Below are positions 1 to 12,360 of a DNA stretch of 64,000 nucleotides, in pieces (position 1 is the first letter of the stretch; each line of letters starts with the position of its first letter). The stretch is from Cryptomeria japonica (Eukaryota > Streptophyta > Pinopsida > Cupressales > Cupressaceae): contig NC_081415.1 in the NCBI RefSeq assembly GCF_030272615.1, positions 422,247,757-422,311,756 on the forward strand. The letters run 5' to 3'. The notes beneath the pieces were generated by a model. It was not told where the DNA came from and did no database searches. It saw only the letters and a list, made by a program, of their open reading frames with translations. The position numbers and the translations under genes are program-made.

Positions 1-271
1 TCAAATCGTCTTTTCATTGCTCTGCTCTTTGAAATTTTTTTCTTCATTCGAAAATAGATAGTGAGAAATGATTTGAAAAATGCCTTTAAACATATCTCTC
101 ACCTATCACCATTAATGCTCCTCTATTAGGGCATAAACCCTAATTTTCCTTTTTACCATTTTCGGTCTTCTGCCAAGTGACAAGTATCATATACCGGTTA
201 AGGTCTTTTACCGATGTAAACCGGGGGTTCGAAACATTTTGTTGTTTGCTCCCCCTAAGCTTTTCTGAGGC

Positions 272-1549
272 TTAGTTTGCCGGTTTCGATATTTCCACAC
301 TAGGTGCAGAAAACGGTTCCTCTTGTAACACTACTGGTTTCTTCTTCCAGGTTTTGTTCATATCCGCTTGAACTGTTTGAACATCAATATCTCCTTCCGG
401 AGTGACTGGTATATCATCAGATATGTTCTTTCTTGATCTATGAAATCTGGCAATGTGACCCGGTTTGTTGCAGTGATAACAAACCAATCCAGGTGCTCTC
501 CAAGGTCCATTGTTCATGTTTCCATTCTTCCTTCTGCATGTTGTAGCTGTGTGACCATGACCATGACAGATCATACAATTTGCTCTCCATCAGGTTGCCA
601 CTTGATAGCCACCGCTTCTTGGCTGATGATTGAAGACATTAAATCAGTTATGATTCTGATTCACAAAAGGTTCAGGACCAGCTCCTTGGGTCCTCTGAGG
701 ATATCTTCCAGTGTCATTCATGACAAACCTGCATTCAAATGCTCTATGCCCATACTTGTTGCATGCATAACAGTTACCATTGAATCTATAGGATCTAGGT
801 TTATCATTTAGGAAATAAGGAAAATTGTTGTAAGCCTTACTCCTGCATACATTTGCAATATGTCCTTCTTTAAGACAGTTAAAGCAAACAGGTTTAAACT
901 TTTGCTTACCTTTATCCTTTGATGCTGGTTGTTTCTTTGATGCTCTAGCATTTGTACCAGAGGTCTCACCTTCCTCATGACCGAAATAACCAAGTCCATT
1001 GGTATTCTTGACTGGTTTGGTAGATTCAAGCTTTTGCTCAAGCTTGACAGTACTCTTGTTGAACTTAGCAAGTATTTCCTTTGACTTAGAGAGTTATTTG
1101 GAAATATCAGCATTTGCTTCCATCAGGTTTTCATTCTCAGAGATGGCACTGTTCAGTTCACCTTGCATGTCGTCCTTTTCCACTTTGCTAGCATGGAGTT
1201 GAGCAGTTAGGGCACTGATCTCTTGTTTCACCTTGGAGATCTCATGATCTCTTTCTTTCACTAGATCTTCAGCTTTCCTCTAGTTCTCAAGCTCTTGACA
1301 CATCCGGATAGTCAGTCCTTCCAACTCCTTTCTCAGGTTGGAGTTTGATTCATTCAACTTATTTACTTCTGCAATTAGGGCTTCCATGTCTGCTTCATAT
1401 GCAGAACTATTTTCAGATAGCTCCATCAACTTTTCTACATTTTCTCTCCTTTTTGCTTGAGATGCCTTGTATTTGACCATAAGATCATCACAGGCTTGCT
1501 TAGACTGAGTGAGCCGTTGAGTAAGTTCCATCAAGGTGTATTCCCCCAT
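272..1549 (-). pseudogene. Element D ORF1: coiled-coil plus four CCHC zinc knuckles (gag-like)
   Basis: The start ATG at 1549 lies about 50 bases after the primer site, as in C and E. The first half is hydrophilic and heptad-like (many L, E, K, Q), consistent with a coiled coil. It is followed by a GLGYFG segment and a basic linker. Four CCHC-type knuckles then follow: CFNC..GHIANVC near 847-888, CYAC..GHRAFEC near 730-772, CMIC..GHTATTC near 541-582, and CYHC..GHIARFH near 446-487, where the last Cys is His. The frame is about 426 codons and is broken by several stops (near 1277, 1094, 634 and 588). The protein is probably the nucleic-acid-binding structural protein of a non-autonomous element. 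CNBP-like host proteins have similar knuckle arrays, but the LTR and primer site favour a gag role. Confidence 0.7.
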
Positions 1550-1585
1550 ATCTCTTTCCAAGTGGTTAAACTTATAGAAAGGCTG

Positions 1586-1598
1586 GCTTTGATACCAA
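1586..1598 (-). promoter_or_regulatory. Primer binding site of element D
   Basis: On the minus strand TTGGTATCAAAGC starts one base after the LTR. It matches the plant copia primer site TGGTATCAGAGC, complementary to the 3' end of initiator Met-tRNA, with one change. Confidence 0.8.
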
Positions 1599-1599
1599 T

Positions 1600-2725
1600 T
1601 GATGAATACTAAGAGGGGGGGGTGAATTAGTATGCCAAAAATCTTTGCACTTAAACACTTTGCAAGATTGACAGTAAATCGGTAAAACAATTTAGCAGAC
1701 ATACCGGTTAACAAACATGCAAACCAAATAGCTAATAATGCATTCACCCATAGAAGCACAAACACCATAACACAAGAGATTTTGATGTGGAAACCCAAAT
1801 GGGAAAAACCACGGTGAGATGAAACTCACAAGCAACTATCCGCAGAATAGAAACCAGACCGGTTAAGGTCTTACAACGTTCTTTACCAGAACAGATCCTG
1901 TTAGGAATCTCAATCTCTGTTAGGAGATAAGTCCGATTAAAGACTACCTTGCCAGAGGATTTTAGATCCACAGATGTGAACCACCTTGTTAGAGGATTTG
2001 CAAGAGGCTTTTGGGCCTACCCGGTTAAGGGCTATATACTTGTCGAAGATGTGAGTAATCAACAAGTGAGTGATCTAGCAAATAGCACAGATTGCCTGGT
2101 TAGATCCTTGATAGCTCGATCTTAATGCATTAAAGCATTACTTCAGTCTTCTACACATTCATACTCTCTCTAACTCCTCAGCTACCTTGAACCCTAGCAA
2201 CAACATCAACCTCAACAACAACAACCTTAGAACCCTAGACATGATGTCCTTATAAAGGAATCTGATTTCATGTCGGTCCAATAGGATTACAATACAATTT
2301 CCGAGGTTCAATGCATTTGGACATATCTGGTAACACGACACAAAAAGCACCGCCAGAGAGTCGGCACCGTCAAACGATCGGTGGATGGTAACTCATCACA
2401 AAATGCCTGTTGATAACTCATCACAGAGTATTACCGGTTCATACAAAATACCGGTTGCCGGTTTGTCAAAATGAAGACTAGTAAAATTGTGTTATGCCGC
2501 TTTAATCCCTCGTACCGCTTGGTATCCATGAACCGCTTGGGGTCGACATGCCGCTTTAGACCGGTAAACACATTCTACAAAACATCAATAGTCTAAAGAC
2601 TATAATACAACATACCAGTTGGATCAAATACCGGTTGTGCTCTAACTCACACATATAAAGAGGATCTTAATGCAAGTGTGTGTCCATCAGTGACAATCAC
2701 AACATGAACATCAAAAATGCCAACA
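1600..2725 (-). repeat. 5' LTR of element D
   Basis: Read on the minus strand the repeat begins TGTTGGCATT and ends TATTCATCA, immediately followed by the primer site; length is 1126 bp. Near its 3' end it has the block shared by the LTR families of this window: CACCGTGGTTTTTCCC, then GTGTTATG (about 1740-1830), then a GATTCACCCCCC-type tract (about 1610-1625). The second LTR is outside the window, so the 5' boundary rests on the TG/CA ends and on comparison with the other LTRs. Confidence 0.78.
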
Positions 2726-4160
2726 TACATTAGTGTTATTGCATTCTAGTAAAGAGAAAGAAGTGGATAAAATGAAAATAACTCATGGTGTACATTCTAA
2801 CATGGAATAAAAGGCTATAGATGATTTGTCATAGTTCTTCTAATATTTCTAGGAGTCCAAGGGGTTGCCACCTAGTAGAGCCATTGTACATGTGATTTGT
2901 AAAATGGGTCCAAGTTTAGCTAGAGACTTGAGTGAGTGGCCTACTTCATAAAGAAATCAATACCACCTTGATATCCTTTATGTATGCTAGCACATAGGTC
3001 CACGTAACCCTTGGTAAGGTTTGAAATATTTTTTTGGGTTGATATAGAAAAAAGTGTACAAGTGAATAGAAATGGTTTTAGAAATTCGGTCAAATCATTG
3101 CTTTTCACATATGGTTATTTTTTCAACTACAACAAAAAATCATCTCAACTATACTGATTTCATTTCTATTGTGATGTTTATAGATTTACATCTCTAGCAA
3201 AAGGTGGCAATTTTATTACAATGGAATAAAAGTTTAAGATTTGAAGTGTTCTCTCAAATTTACAATTTATGCGTTTCTAATTGTATCAAGAACTCTATAT
3301 GTTGATGAAAAGACTCTTTCTGCACCATTAGTGGGGAGCTAATGGGATCATGAGTAACTTTTGAGAACAACTAGTGCTATTTTGTTTGGGCATTGGGAGC
3401 ATGTGAGTACCTCTTTGTTCATTTGTTTGGTTGCATTCTAAACCAATGGGGTAAATCCAACAAATATCACTTCTAGGATATTCACAAATCCATGGGTTGT
3501 GATGTTTAGTACCACTTCAATCAATACATGTTGGTTGGAGTGTCTAAATGGATGTTTTTCTCTACTTTAGTATGGATGGATGGGGGTATATATCAACTAT
3601 TGTGGACATGATATTGTTGGTTAATAATTTATATATTATTGGCACTTTTCCATGTAGATGTATAGTGGGTTGAGGATGCTATCTTGTTTGGGCACCATAC
3701 TTGGTTTAGGTGGGATTGAGCTTGTAAGTTCTATCTTATGGTAGTTTTTTCTAGTCGGATTTTTCTTTCCAAAGTTATGTTTCTATAGGTTAAATAATTG
3801 TGTTATGGTTCACTTTGATGTGCATGGGTTCTCCCCTTTTATTTGTTTAGTTTCAATATTGATTAGAGCATTCACTCCTAATATTTAATTGAGAGACTAA
3901 ACTAGTTTGAAATGGTTGAAGCATTTAAGAGACATGTGATGGGTAGGAAGTTAGTATAAGTTTAATATAAAAGTTGGTTTCCATTAGGTGTGTTATGAAA
4001 TTCTATATTGCTTGGATTGATCTAGGTGTTGCATATTGATCCATTAGGATTGATGCAACACATCAATGAAACTAATTCTAATGCTGGTTAGCTATGATAC
4101 AAAATACAATCCTAGCTTTTATGATTCATCATCCATTGTTCTCTTTGCTCTAGTTGATTT
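2726..4160. other. Interval between elements D and C, no gene recognised
   Basis: AT-rich DNA with stops in all frames. I see no domain, RNA gene, LTR ends or clear repeat. It may be older repeat or host intergenic DNA that received elements D and C. Confidence 0.5.
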
Positions 4161-5276
4161 TGTTGGCAAGAGACACCACACAATAGTCAAATGTTGTAAT
4201 TGATGGCAACCCAAGTCAAAGATTCTATCCGTAGTGTGTGATCTGACGCTACCATAAGACATAATGAAGATTTGGTTAAGTCCGGTGAGCTAGAACAGGG
4301 CATCTGACAGAGGCTAACATTTTGGTTGGTACTTCACTTTAGTTGAATATTTTGTGTTGCGGATCTCAAGGAAGCATTGTGGATATGTTATCTACCACAT
4401 TACTGGTTTGTGGCCTCCGATGTTGTTTCTGAAGTGAGTTAGAAGTTCTGAAATATAGGTTTTAGGCAGAACAATGTTGATCAACAGTCGTGTAAATAAT
4501 CACTGTCCAGATTACGCGGATTGATTTTGGTACTTAGTTGTGTGATCGTGGCATGTTGTTGGACAATTTTTATAGCGTGTGGACAATTCTTTTTGGTCCG
4601 CATGTTTGTTCTGGTTTGGATTCAACCGACTTGGAGAACACGTTTCATTTGTGTGTTATGCATTTTTGGACCAACATGTAGAAGACCTAATTTCATGTTG
4701 CAAATTATAAGAGCGATTGATATTGTCATTTTTGATATCGGTAGTGGTATGGAAAGTGGTTGTGATCAGTTGTGTGCAAGTAAAGGATTTCTACTCGGAT
4801 TATTAAAGTACAACAGAATAGAGTAGTGTGGTAGAGCAGTATGTGTTTAAGAGTTTTGTGCTTAATCGAAACTGTGCCGTGGAATTTGTAAATGCTATTT
4901 TTCAGTTCAGACATTCCAATTATCTTTTGTAATCACTTTGTAAGGCAGTTAGCCTTTCGGGGTTGTAGGCCTTATTGTAATTTGAGCAATGAGGTTCTAG
5001 GCAGTGTGCTTGAATGCATGTGCATTACCCTTATGTAATATTTTTATACTTCTGACAAAGTATATTAATATTGTGGGTCTCAATCCCACCGTAGTTTTTC
5101 CCTTAACCGTTTTTTCCATTTATAAATCTAGTGTTATGGTATTGTGGATATTTGCTTTATGTGTTTGCATCTTTCTCTTGTTGATTTGCATTAGATGGTT
5201 GAAGAATCAGGTTAATAATGTTAAAGAATCCAAAACACTGATTCACCCAACTTTTCAGTGTTCCTTGATTCAAACA
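4161..5276 (+). repeat. 5' LTR of element C
   Basis: Begins TGTTGGCAAG after GATTT and ends TTCAAACA directly before the primer site; 1116 bp. It contains the shared downstream block (CCCACCGTAGTTTTTCCC near 5085-5103, GTGTTATG near 5131) and ATTCACCCAA near 5241. The 5' boundary is inferred from the TG start and from similarity in layout to the other LTRs, because no 3' partner survives. Confidence 0.72.
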
Positions 5277-5277
5277 A

Positions 5278-5290
5278 CTAGTATTAGAGC
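5278..5290 (+). promoter_or_regulatory. Primer binding site of element C
   Basis: CTAGTATTAGAGC one base after the LTR is a slightly diverged form of the initiator Met-tRNA primer site (TGGTATCAGAGC). Confidence 0.7.
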
Positions 5291-5344
5291 CTAGTTCTTC
5301 AGAAGAAGCCTAACAACTTGAGGAAGATCCATGAAGGTGTTTTA

Positions 5345-6437
5345 ATGGATTCCGGTAGTCTTAGGCAACAACTACTTGTTGCACTTGATGATCTTGATCA
5401 GTCCAAAGCCAAAGTCCAGGAATTGAAAACAAATCTTAAGGATGTTGAAAATTTCATTTAGTCATTGAAGGAGCAACTAAATAGGTCCAAGGAAAAGAGA
5501 AAGGAGCTTGTTGATCAACTTAAGCAAAAAGAAATCCAAAACATGGATGATGAAGCCTTGAAGGAAAAGATGGAAGAATGTGAGAAGCTTGCTAGAGTTA
5601 ATGCAATCCAAAAGAATGAGATGGAATCTATAATGATGAAATTGATAAAGGAGATTGAGGAAAGGAAGAAGAGTGAATAAAATATTACTCAGTTATTGAA
5701 AGATAAATTTGAAGAATGTTGTAGACTTGATTGGGAGAATGTTCAATTGAAGCTTGACTTGCAAGAATCCAGAGAACACGAGGAAGATCTTGGAAAGCAG
5801 ATCCTTCTTCTTAAATATGATATTGAAGCTGCAAATGAGTACAAGGAGAAGTTCATAATTAGTTCAGCCCTACTTGATGAGATGCTTGAAAGCCAAAAGA
5901 ACGCTAATGACACAAAAGGTTTTGGATTTGAGAACTCCGGATCTGGTCAAGGCAATACCAAAACAACACATCAGAAGATCAATTCTAGAGGACCTTCAGT
6001 AAGGCAACCTAATTCTTACAAGTTCAATGGTAACTATTTTGTTTGCAATAAATTTAGTCATATGGCTAGTCAATGCAGATATAGGATGAATAATAATGGT
6101 CCATCTTTCTCCAATCAATGTTTCAAATGCAATAAGTATGATCATAAGTCAAATGAATGCAAGTATGATGAATAACTTTCCAAATAGAAGAAATGTTAGA
6201 TGTTATGCATGTGGTATATTTGGACATATTGCTAATCAATGTAGATCAAGAGAAAATCAAGGGAACTTTAGACCTAGACAAGGAAATGTGGTATGCTACA
6301 GTTGCAATAAATTCGGGCACATTGCAAGATGCTGTAGAAATAGAAATATGAATACGAAGGGTCTGAAAGACAAGAATAAGAATGTAAAGGTAGATGATAA
6401 GAGAAAAGCAAAATTTGAAGATATCAGAGATCAGATG
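5345..6437 (+). pseudogene. Element C ORF1, 5' part: coiled coil and four zinc knuckles
   Basis: The ATG at 5345 lies about 55 bases after the primer site. The first 190 or so residues are strongly coiled-coil-like (repeated L/E/K heptads). They are followed by a GFGFENSG segment and four knuckles: a degenerate one (about 6040-6079, first Cys lost), CFKC..DHKSNEC (about 6120-6161), CYAC..GHIANQC (6201-6242) and CYSC..GHIARCC (about 6295-6336). In-frame stops occur near 5459 and 5678, and a frameshift near 6165 separates knuckles 2 and 3. Copia-1 begins right after codon 6435-6437, and the same frame resumes at 13884. The architecture equals ORF1 of elements D and E, so I infer a gag-like RNA-binding protein. 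Confidence 0.75.
6433..6437. repeat. Target-site duplication of copia-1, left copy
   Basis: AGATG immediately before TGTTGG; it matches 13879-13883 exactly. Confidence 0.93.
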
Positions 6438-7956
6438 TGTTGGCATTATGTGAACCGGTATGAGGACATAATGATATTGTATGTTGTCATTGATGTCAAT
6501 ATGTGATATGAAGAGAGAACCGACATATGTGAGAAGTGGTATATATATGCCAAAGTAAAGCGGTATATTTGTTCAAGGTGAACCGGCATGTCAAGGTGAA
6601 CTGACATGTAGTCATGGGAACCGACACATGGAAGCATTGTATGACTACCGGTTGGTAGGTAGTTTCCACTTCATGATTTTTGGTTGGAGTACCTCAAGCT
6701 TGTGTGACTCAATCGGTGATCTTTGTGTGATGAGTTAGCAGTATAACAAAGAACAGATTGGGTTTCAACGTCAGCCTTGTGCGCGTGAAGGATCTTGCAT
6801 GAAGAAGACTATCCCTATCTACCTCGAGAATGTGCGAAGTCTGTAAACGGTGATAATGTGTGATGTGTTATCAGCCTCCATGAAATCGGTGGAAAATGAA
6901 TGATGGAGAATGTCTTGAGATTGAATCAAGATTGTTGCATTCAATACAGTATGATCAACGGTCATGATTGAACCATTTGAATTCCTTAACCTAACAGGTC
7001 TAGGGTTTTGGGTTTATGCTACCGACCTGTTTGTTGTCCTATAAGGTCGATGTTGTGATTCTTATAGAAGTTGTTGGCAAAATTTGTGTGTGTGTATCTA
7101 AGAGAAGAGATACGTGATTCTTGCCAGACCAGAGGAGAGAAGTCATATCTGCAGAGTGTAAGTGCAGAAGGTGAAGAGGAGCTTAAGTGGATCTGCATTG
7201 GCATTGAGTGCTATTATCAGGTCATTGATATACCTGTTGATCTCTAACCACTTCAATAGTTGTGAAATCCCCTAACAGGGTAGCCTTAACCGACTTGTTG
7301 AAAATCCTTTAACAAGGTAACTCGAAGCTACTGAGTCATTGATATCCTTTAGCTATTGAGTTCTTGAAATCCTCTAACAAGGTACCCTTAACAGGGTTTA
7401 ACCCTTAACCGGGTATTGTAGCCATCCCTTAACCCAGTGATCCCTAACAGGATCGGTTCCTAACAGAACCTATTGTATCAGTCTTTAACCGGACAAGGCT
7501 TCTAACAGAGCGGACTTCTAAAGAGTTCAAAAACAGCTTGTGGGTATTCATCCCCACCGTGGTTTTTCCCAGTTGGGTTTCCATGTGAAAAATGTGTGTG
7601 TCATGTGTGATGCTTTCTTCATATGATGTTATGATTGTTTTCTGATTAAGTGGTGATGTATGTTGATCTTGCTGTAATATGTACATCTTTGATGGTAGAT
7701 TGCCTGATCATGCATTAGGGTGAAATGGGAATGAAGAGTTAGATCATATGAGAAGATAAGTGTCAACCGGTCTTTGCTTGTCTCAGTTATACTAGTTTTT
7801 GCTGGTTGAACTCTGTTGAAGGATCGGTGCTGCTATTTGTCTGTCAGTGCATAAGTGTTAGTTGACAAACTGGTTTAAGGTTGAGTTTTTTCATGTACTG
7901 ATTCACCCCCCCTCTCAGTACCGGTTTGGTACTATTCATTCATCATTAAGTTATCA
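6438..7956 (+). repeat. 5' LTR of copia-1
   Basis: Starts TGTTGGCATTATG and ends AAGTTATCA. A TATATATAT stretch near 6540 could serve as the promoter TATA box. From about 7265 there are many short CCTTAACCGG/CTAACAGGG-type repeats. The conserved block CCCACCGTGGTTTTTCCC is near 7553-7570 and GATTCACCCCCCCTCTCAG near 7900-7918. Confidence 0.95.
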
Positions 7957-7957
7957 A

Positions 7958-7970
7958 TTGGTATTAGAGC
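7958..7970 (+). promoter_or_regulatory. Primer binding site of copia-1
   Basis: TTGGTATTAGAGC, one base after the LTR, matches the initiator Met-tRNA primer site of plant copia elements with one C-to-T change. Confidence 0.88.
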
Positions 7971-8027
7971 TTCCTCCAGGTCCTCTGTGTTGTAAGCTTA
8001 ACCGCTTGAGGGAAAGATCCTATTGTA

Positions 8028-11000
8028 ATGATGAAGAGGGAAGGTCCAAAGTTTAACAAAGAAAATTTCAGTATATGGAAAGACAGAATGAAGATATACA
8101 TCAGAAGCATGGGTGCTCAACACTGGAGCTATGTTGAGAATCCCTATGTTGCCCCTACCAGTACTCTCACCGATGACCAAAAGAGAGAGATACAAGAAAA
8201 TGGGCAAGTCATGGAAGCCCTAATTAGTAGTTTATCTGACATTGAGTTTATTGATGTTCAGGACAAGGTAAATCCCAATGAGGTATGAGATGCTCTTGAA
8301 AATATCTATGGCGGTGATGAACATGTAAAACAGGCTAAGGAAGAAAGCCTGAGAGGGAAGTTTTAAGATATGAGGATGGTTGAAGGAGAGACCATTCAAC
8401 AGTATGGAATAAGAATCAAAACCGTTGTTGGAGATATCAAGAGTGCAGGTGGTAAAATAGAAGACTCCACTATGGTAAACAAAGTCCTGAGATCCCTATT
8501 GCCGGTCTATGCAATAAGGGTTGCTTCCATTTAGGAGCTAAGATCAATAGACAAGATTAAGGTATCCATGGACTCCATCATAGCAAAGTTGACAACCTAT
8601 GAGCTAAATAGTTTTGATGGTAGTGTTCAGAAGACTGAATCAACTTTTAAAGCTTCTGCTATACCATCCAGAAAAGGAAAAGAAGCTAGCACTAGTGGTG
8701 AACCAAGACAAAGCAGAGAAATGGATGATGAGGTGATTTTGATGGCATTTGAAGCTCTCCTTGCCAGGAAACTTCCTAAAGGAATTGGAAAATACAAAGG
8801 TAAGTTACCTTTGAAGTGCTTTTCTTGCAACCGGATAGGACATATTGCTGTAAACTATCCTAATGGCGACAACAAGGACAAACCAGAAAGGTTCAAAAAA
8901 TTCAAAGGAGGAAACCAGAGAAACTGTTTTGTGGTAGTTGATGAAGGTGTCATAGATGAAGAATCAGAGGATGAAGAAAATGAAGATATTGTATTTGTTG
9001 CTGTCAAAGAAGATGTGTCAGACAAGAAGGCTCTTGTCTCCCAGTTTGATAATTCCAATGAGTGGATCATTGACAGTGGCTGTTCTCACCATATGACTAG
9101 TGACTGGAGCAAGTTTCTATCCTTGGAAGAGTATGATGGCGGTGTGGTTCGTTTTGGCAATGATGCACCATGTATGGCTAAAGGAAAAGGGTCCATCTCT
9201 CTGAATGGAAAGAGTAGTGCTGACAATGTGTATTGGGTTGATGGTCTCAGACACAACCTTCTGAGTGTTGCCCAGCTGAATGACAGTGGCCTCACTCTGG
9301 AATTCAAGAATGGAGTGTGCAGAATCAAAGGAAAAGATGGTGAATTGGTGGCCACCGGCATGCAGACCAACGGTAACCTATTTCATTTGAATGCAAACAT
9401 AAGTACATGTCTTATGGCTAAATTTGATGATAGCTGGATATGGCATAGGAGACTCTGCCATGTAAACTTTGATAACATTGTGAAGGCTAGTAAGATCAAG
9501 GCAGTTAGAGGGTTTCCGGTGCTAAGCAAACCGGATAATACCTTGTGCAGAGAGTGTCAATTGGGGAAAATGTCTTCCTCAACCTTTAAAGGTAAATCTT
9601 TCACTGCTGACAACTTGCTTGATCTTGTGCATACTGATTTGTGTGGTCCTATGAAAACTAGAAGTGTGCAGGGTGATAGGTACTTCATGATTCTCACTGA
9701 TGATTGCTCAAGAATGATGTGGGTCACATTCTTGAAAGACAAGTCTGAAGCCTTTGTGAAGTTCAAAGCTTTCAGGGCATTAGTGGAGAAGGAAAGCGGT
9801 AAAAGGATCAAGTGCCTTAGAACTGATCAAGGAGGGGAATTCACTTCCAGTGAATTCAACAAGTATTGTGAAGAATTTGGCATCAAGAGGCAACTGTCTA
9901 CCCCCCAGACTCCACAACAGAATGGCCTAGCAGGGAGGAATAATCGGACTGTGGTTGAAGCAGCTAGAACCATGTTGATTCAAGGAAAGGTAGCTCACAC
10001 CTCTTGGAGAGAAGCAATAAGCACTGCAGTCTACACAATGAACCAGGTACTCATCAAGAAAGGTAAGGATACAACTCCTTATGAGTATTGGACCGGTAAG
10101 ACACCTGTGGTTAGCTACTTTAGGGTATTTGGTAGCAAATTTTACATCAAGAGGAGTGAACATCAGGGCAAGTTTGAAGCTAAATGTGATGAGGGAATAT
10201 TCCTAGGATATTCCACCAAGAGTAAAACTCTCAAGTGCTTCAACAATAGGACTCAGAGAATTATGGAAAGTATCAATGTGAGAGTTGATGAAACCTCTGA
10301 GAAACTGGAGGAAACCGGCAGTGAGCAAGCTGTAAATGAACTGGTTGCAACCTTTTGGGAACCGATTGTCAGTCAACCAAGTACCTGTAATAGTGTTCTT
10401 GAACCGGTGAATGTTGATACTGATGAAGATGAGGATGAAGAGAAAAAGCAAGAAGAACTAGTCAAGACTATTCCTTGGTATGTCAAGCTGAATCATGATC
10501 CTAAGCAGATCATAGGAGATAAGGATGCAGGAATCCTTACAAGAAGAAAGATTAGAGAAAACTCATGTATGATCTCTGAATTTCAGTCTAAATCATTCAA
10601 AGAGGCTCATAAAGATGAAGACTAGATCAAGGCAATGGAAGAGGAACTTGACCGGATAGAGAAAAATGGTACATGGTCCTTGGTACCCAGACCAGAGCAT
10701 AAAAATGTTATTTACACCAAACAGGTCTTCAGAAATAAGCTGAATGAGGATGGCACAGTGATTAGGAACAAAGCCAGATTGGTGTGCAAAGAATATACTC
10801 AAGAAGAAGGAGAAGACTATGGAGAAACCTTTGCTCCTGTAGCCAGATTGGAAGGAGTTCGTATGCTTCTTGTATATGCAGCTTTTAAAGGATTCAAGGT
10901 ATATCAAATGGATGTAAAATCTGCATTTCTAAATGGTGTACTTGAAGAGGAGGTGTATATAGAGCAACCAGATGGGTTTTCCCTATCTGAAGACAGTGAT

Positions 11001-12119
11001 ATGGTGTGCAGGCTACATAAAGCCTTATATGGTCTAAAGCAGGCACCTAGAGCATGGTATGAACATCTACATTCCCATCTTGTGAAGATTGGATTTGAGA
11101 GAACAAGTGAAGATAACAATATCTACTTGAAATCTGAAGGAGATTAGATCCTGATCTGTGAGGTTTTTGTTGATGACATTATCTTTGGTGGAGATGACAA
11201 GATGAGTCATGAGTTTGTTGATGAGATGAAGGAAGAGTTTGAGATGTCACTCATAGGGGAGATTAAGTTCTTCATTTGACTGCAAATCCAGTAGATGAGA
11301 GATGGAATCTTTATCACTCAGTCCAAGTATGTCAAAGAGGTGTTGAAGACCTTTGGCATGGAATATAGCAAACTGGTTGGTACACCAATGGTGACCGGTT
11401 GCAAATTATCAAAAGAGGATGATTCCACATTGGTTGATGAGAAGGAATACCGATCAATGACTGGTAAGTTGCATTATGTAGTGCATAGCAGACCGGATAT
11501 TGCACATGCATTTGGCATTACTGCAAGGTTCCAGAAAAGTCCAAGAGAATCCCACTTGGTTGCAGTCAAGCGGATTCTTAGGTATCTAAAGGGAACAATT
11601 GACTATGGATTGTGGTACCCATACATCAATGATTTCAACCTGAAAGTATTCACAGATGCTGATTGGGCAGGTAATGTGGATGACCAGAAAAGCTTAACCG
11701 GTGGTGCATTCTTTCTCGGTGGAAGACTGGTCTCATGGATGAGTAAGAAGCAGAGCTGTATCTCTAAGTCTACAGTGGAAGCAGAGTATGTTGTAGCTTT
11801 CATGAACTACACTAAGACAATCTGGATGAAGCATGTATTAGATGGCTTCAAAATCCCTGTATCTGAACCGGTAAGTATATTTTGTGATAACACAAGTGCT
11901 ATCAATATTTCAAAGAATCCGGTTTTATATTCTAGAACCAAGCATTTTGAGCTTAAGTATCATTTCTTGAGGGAAAAGGTTCATAATAAAGAGATTGCAC
12001 TGGAACATGTTTCCAGTAAGGAGCAGTTAGCAGACATATTCACCAAGCCTCTCCCAAAGACTACATTTGTGTATTTAAGAGGTGAATTGGGGGTACTGCC
12101 CCTTCAGGAGGTAAATTAA
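8028..12119 (+). pseudogene. Copia-1 gag-pol polyprotein (seven in-frame stops)
   Basis: This is one continuous frame of 1364 codons with no frameshift. Stops lie at 8286, 8364, 8532, 10623, 11145, 11277 and 11292. Gag occupies roughly residues 1-260. A zinc knuckle CFSCNRIGHIAVNYP at about 8817-8860 has its last Cys changed. The protease motif is WIIDSGCSHHMTSD (about 9063). The integrase zinc region (WHRRLCH.., CRECQLGK) precedes the catalytic core HTDLCGP and LRTDQGGEF. The usual third catalytic residue, in the NGVAER-type motif, is Gly here (GGG at 9933-9935). Reverse transcriptase shows [23 protein letters not shown] and the FVDDIIFGG active site. RNase H shows TDADWAG, EAEYVV and DNTSA, and the tail is ADIFTKPL. 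Copying and integration are not possible from this copy. Confidence 0.93.
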
Positions 12120-12252
12120 AAATATTTGTTCCGCATCGTCAGGTAGTGCATAGTCATTTTTTTGTTGATTGATGTGTTGAAGGATGCTACTCCTCGGGGG
12201 AAGCAACATAATGGAACAGGGATGTTTTTGCCTCCACTTTGGCATTGTTGTC

Positions 12253-12359
12253 AAAGGGGGAGAAGAAGTGTAGCGGAGAAGATATTTGCAGAAATTGGGG
12301 AGAAGATGAGTTAGCAGAGAGATATCTTTGTATATTGCCATCAATGCCAAAGGGGGAGA
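12253..12359 (+). promoter_or_regulatory. Duplicated polypurine tracts of copia-1
   Basis: AAAGGGGGAGAAGAAG at 12253 and AAAGGGGGAGA at 12349, the latter directly before the 3' LTR. Both are preceded by a GGCATT/ATCAATGCC-like segment. The last tract primes plus-strand synthesis. Multiple tracts are a reported Sirevirus feature. Confidence 0.8.
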
Positions 12360-12360
12360 T

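Larger units (their letters stand above)
1..2725 (-). mobile_element. Element D: partial non-autonomous LTR element (copia-type ends)
   Basis: The minus strand carries, in order, an LTR (2725 to 1600), a primer binding site (1598 to 1586) and a coiled-coil/zinc-knuckle ORF1 (1549 to 272). The rest of the element, including ORF2 and the 3' LTR, would lie beyond base 1. The order and ORF1 architecture match elements C (4161-17120) and E (42775-49299). No protease, integrase or reverse transcriptase is visible. The likely 5-bp target duplication on this side is TACAT at 2726-2730; its partner is outside the window. Confidence 0.8.

Noticed and set aside
4521..5294. Short hydrophobic plus-strand ORFs
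   Set aside because: They lie within the LTR of element C and have no family resemblance or conserved counterpart in the other LTRs.
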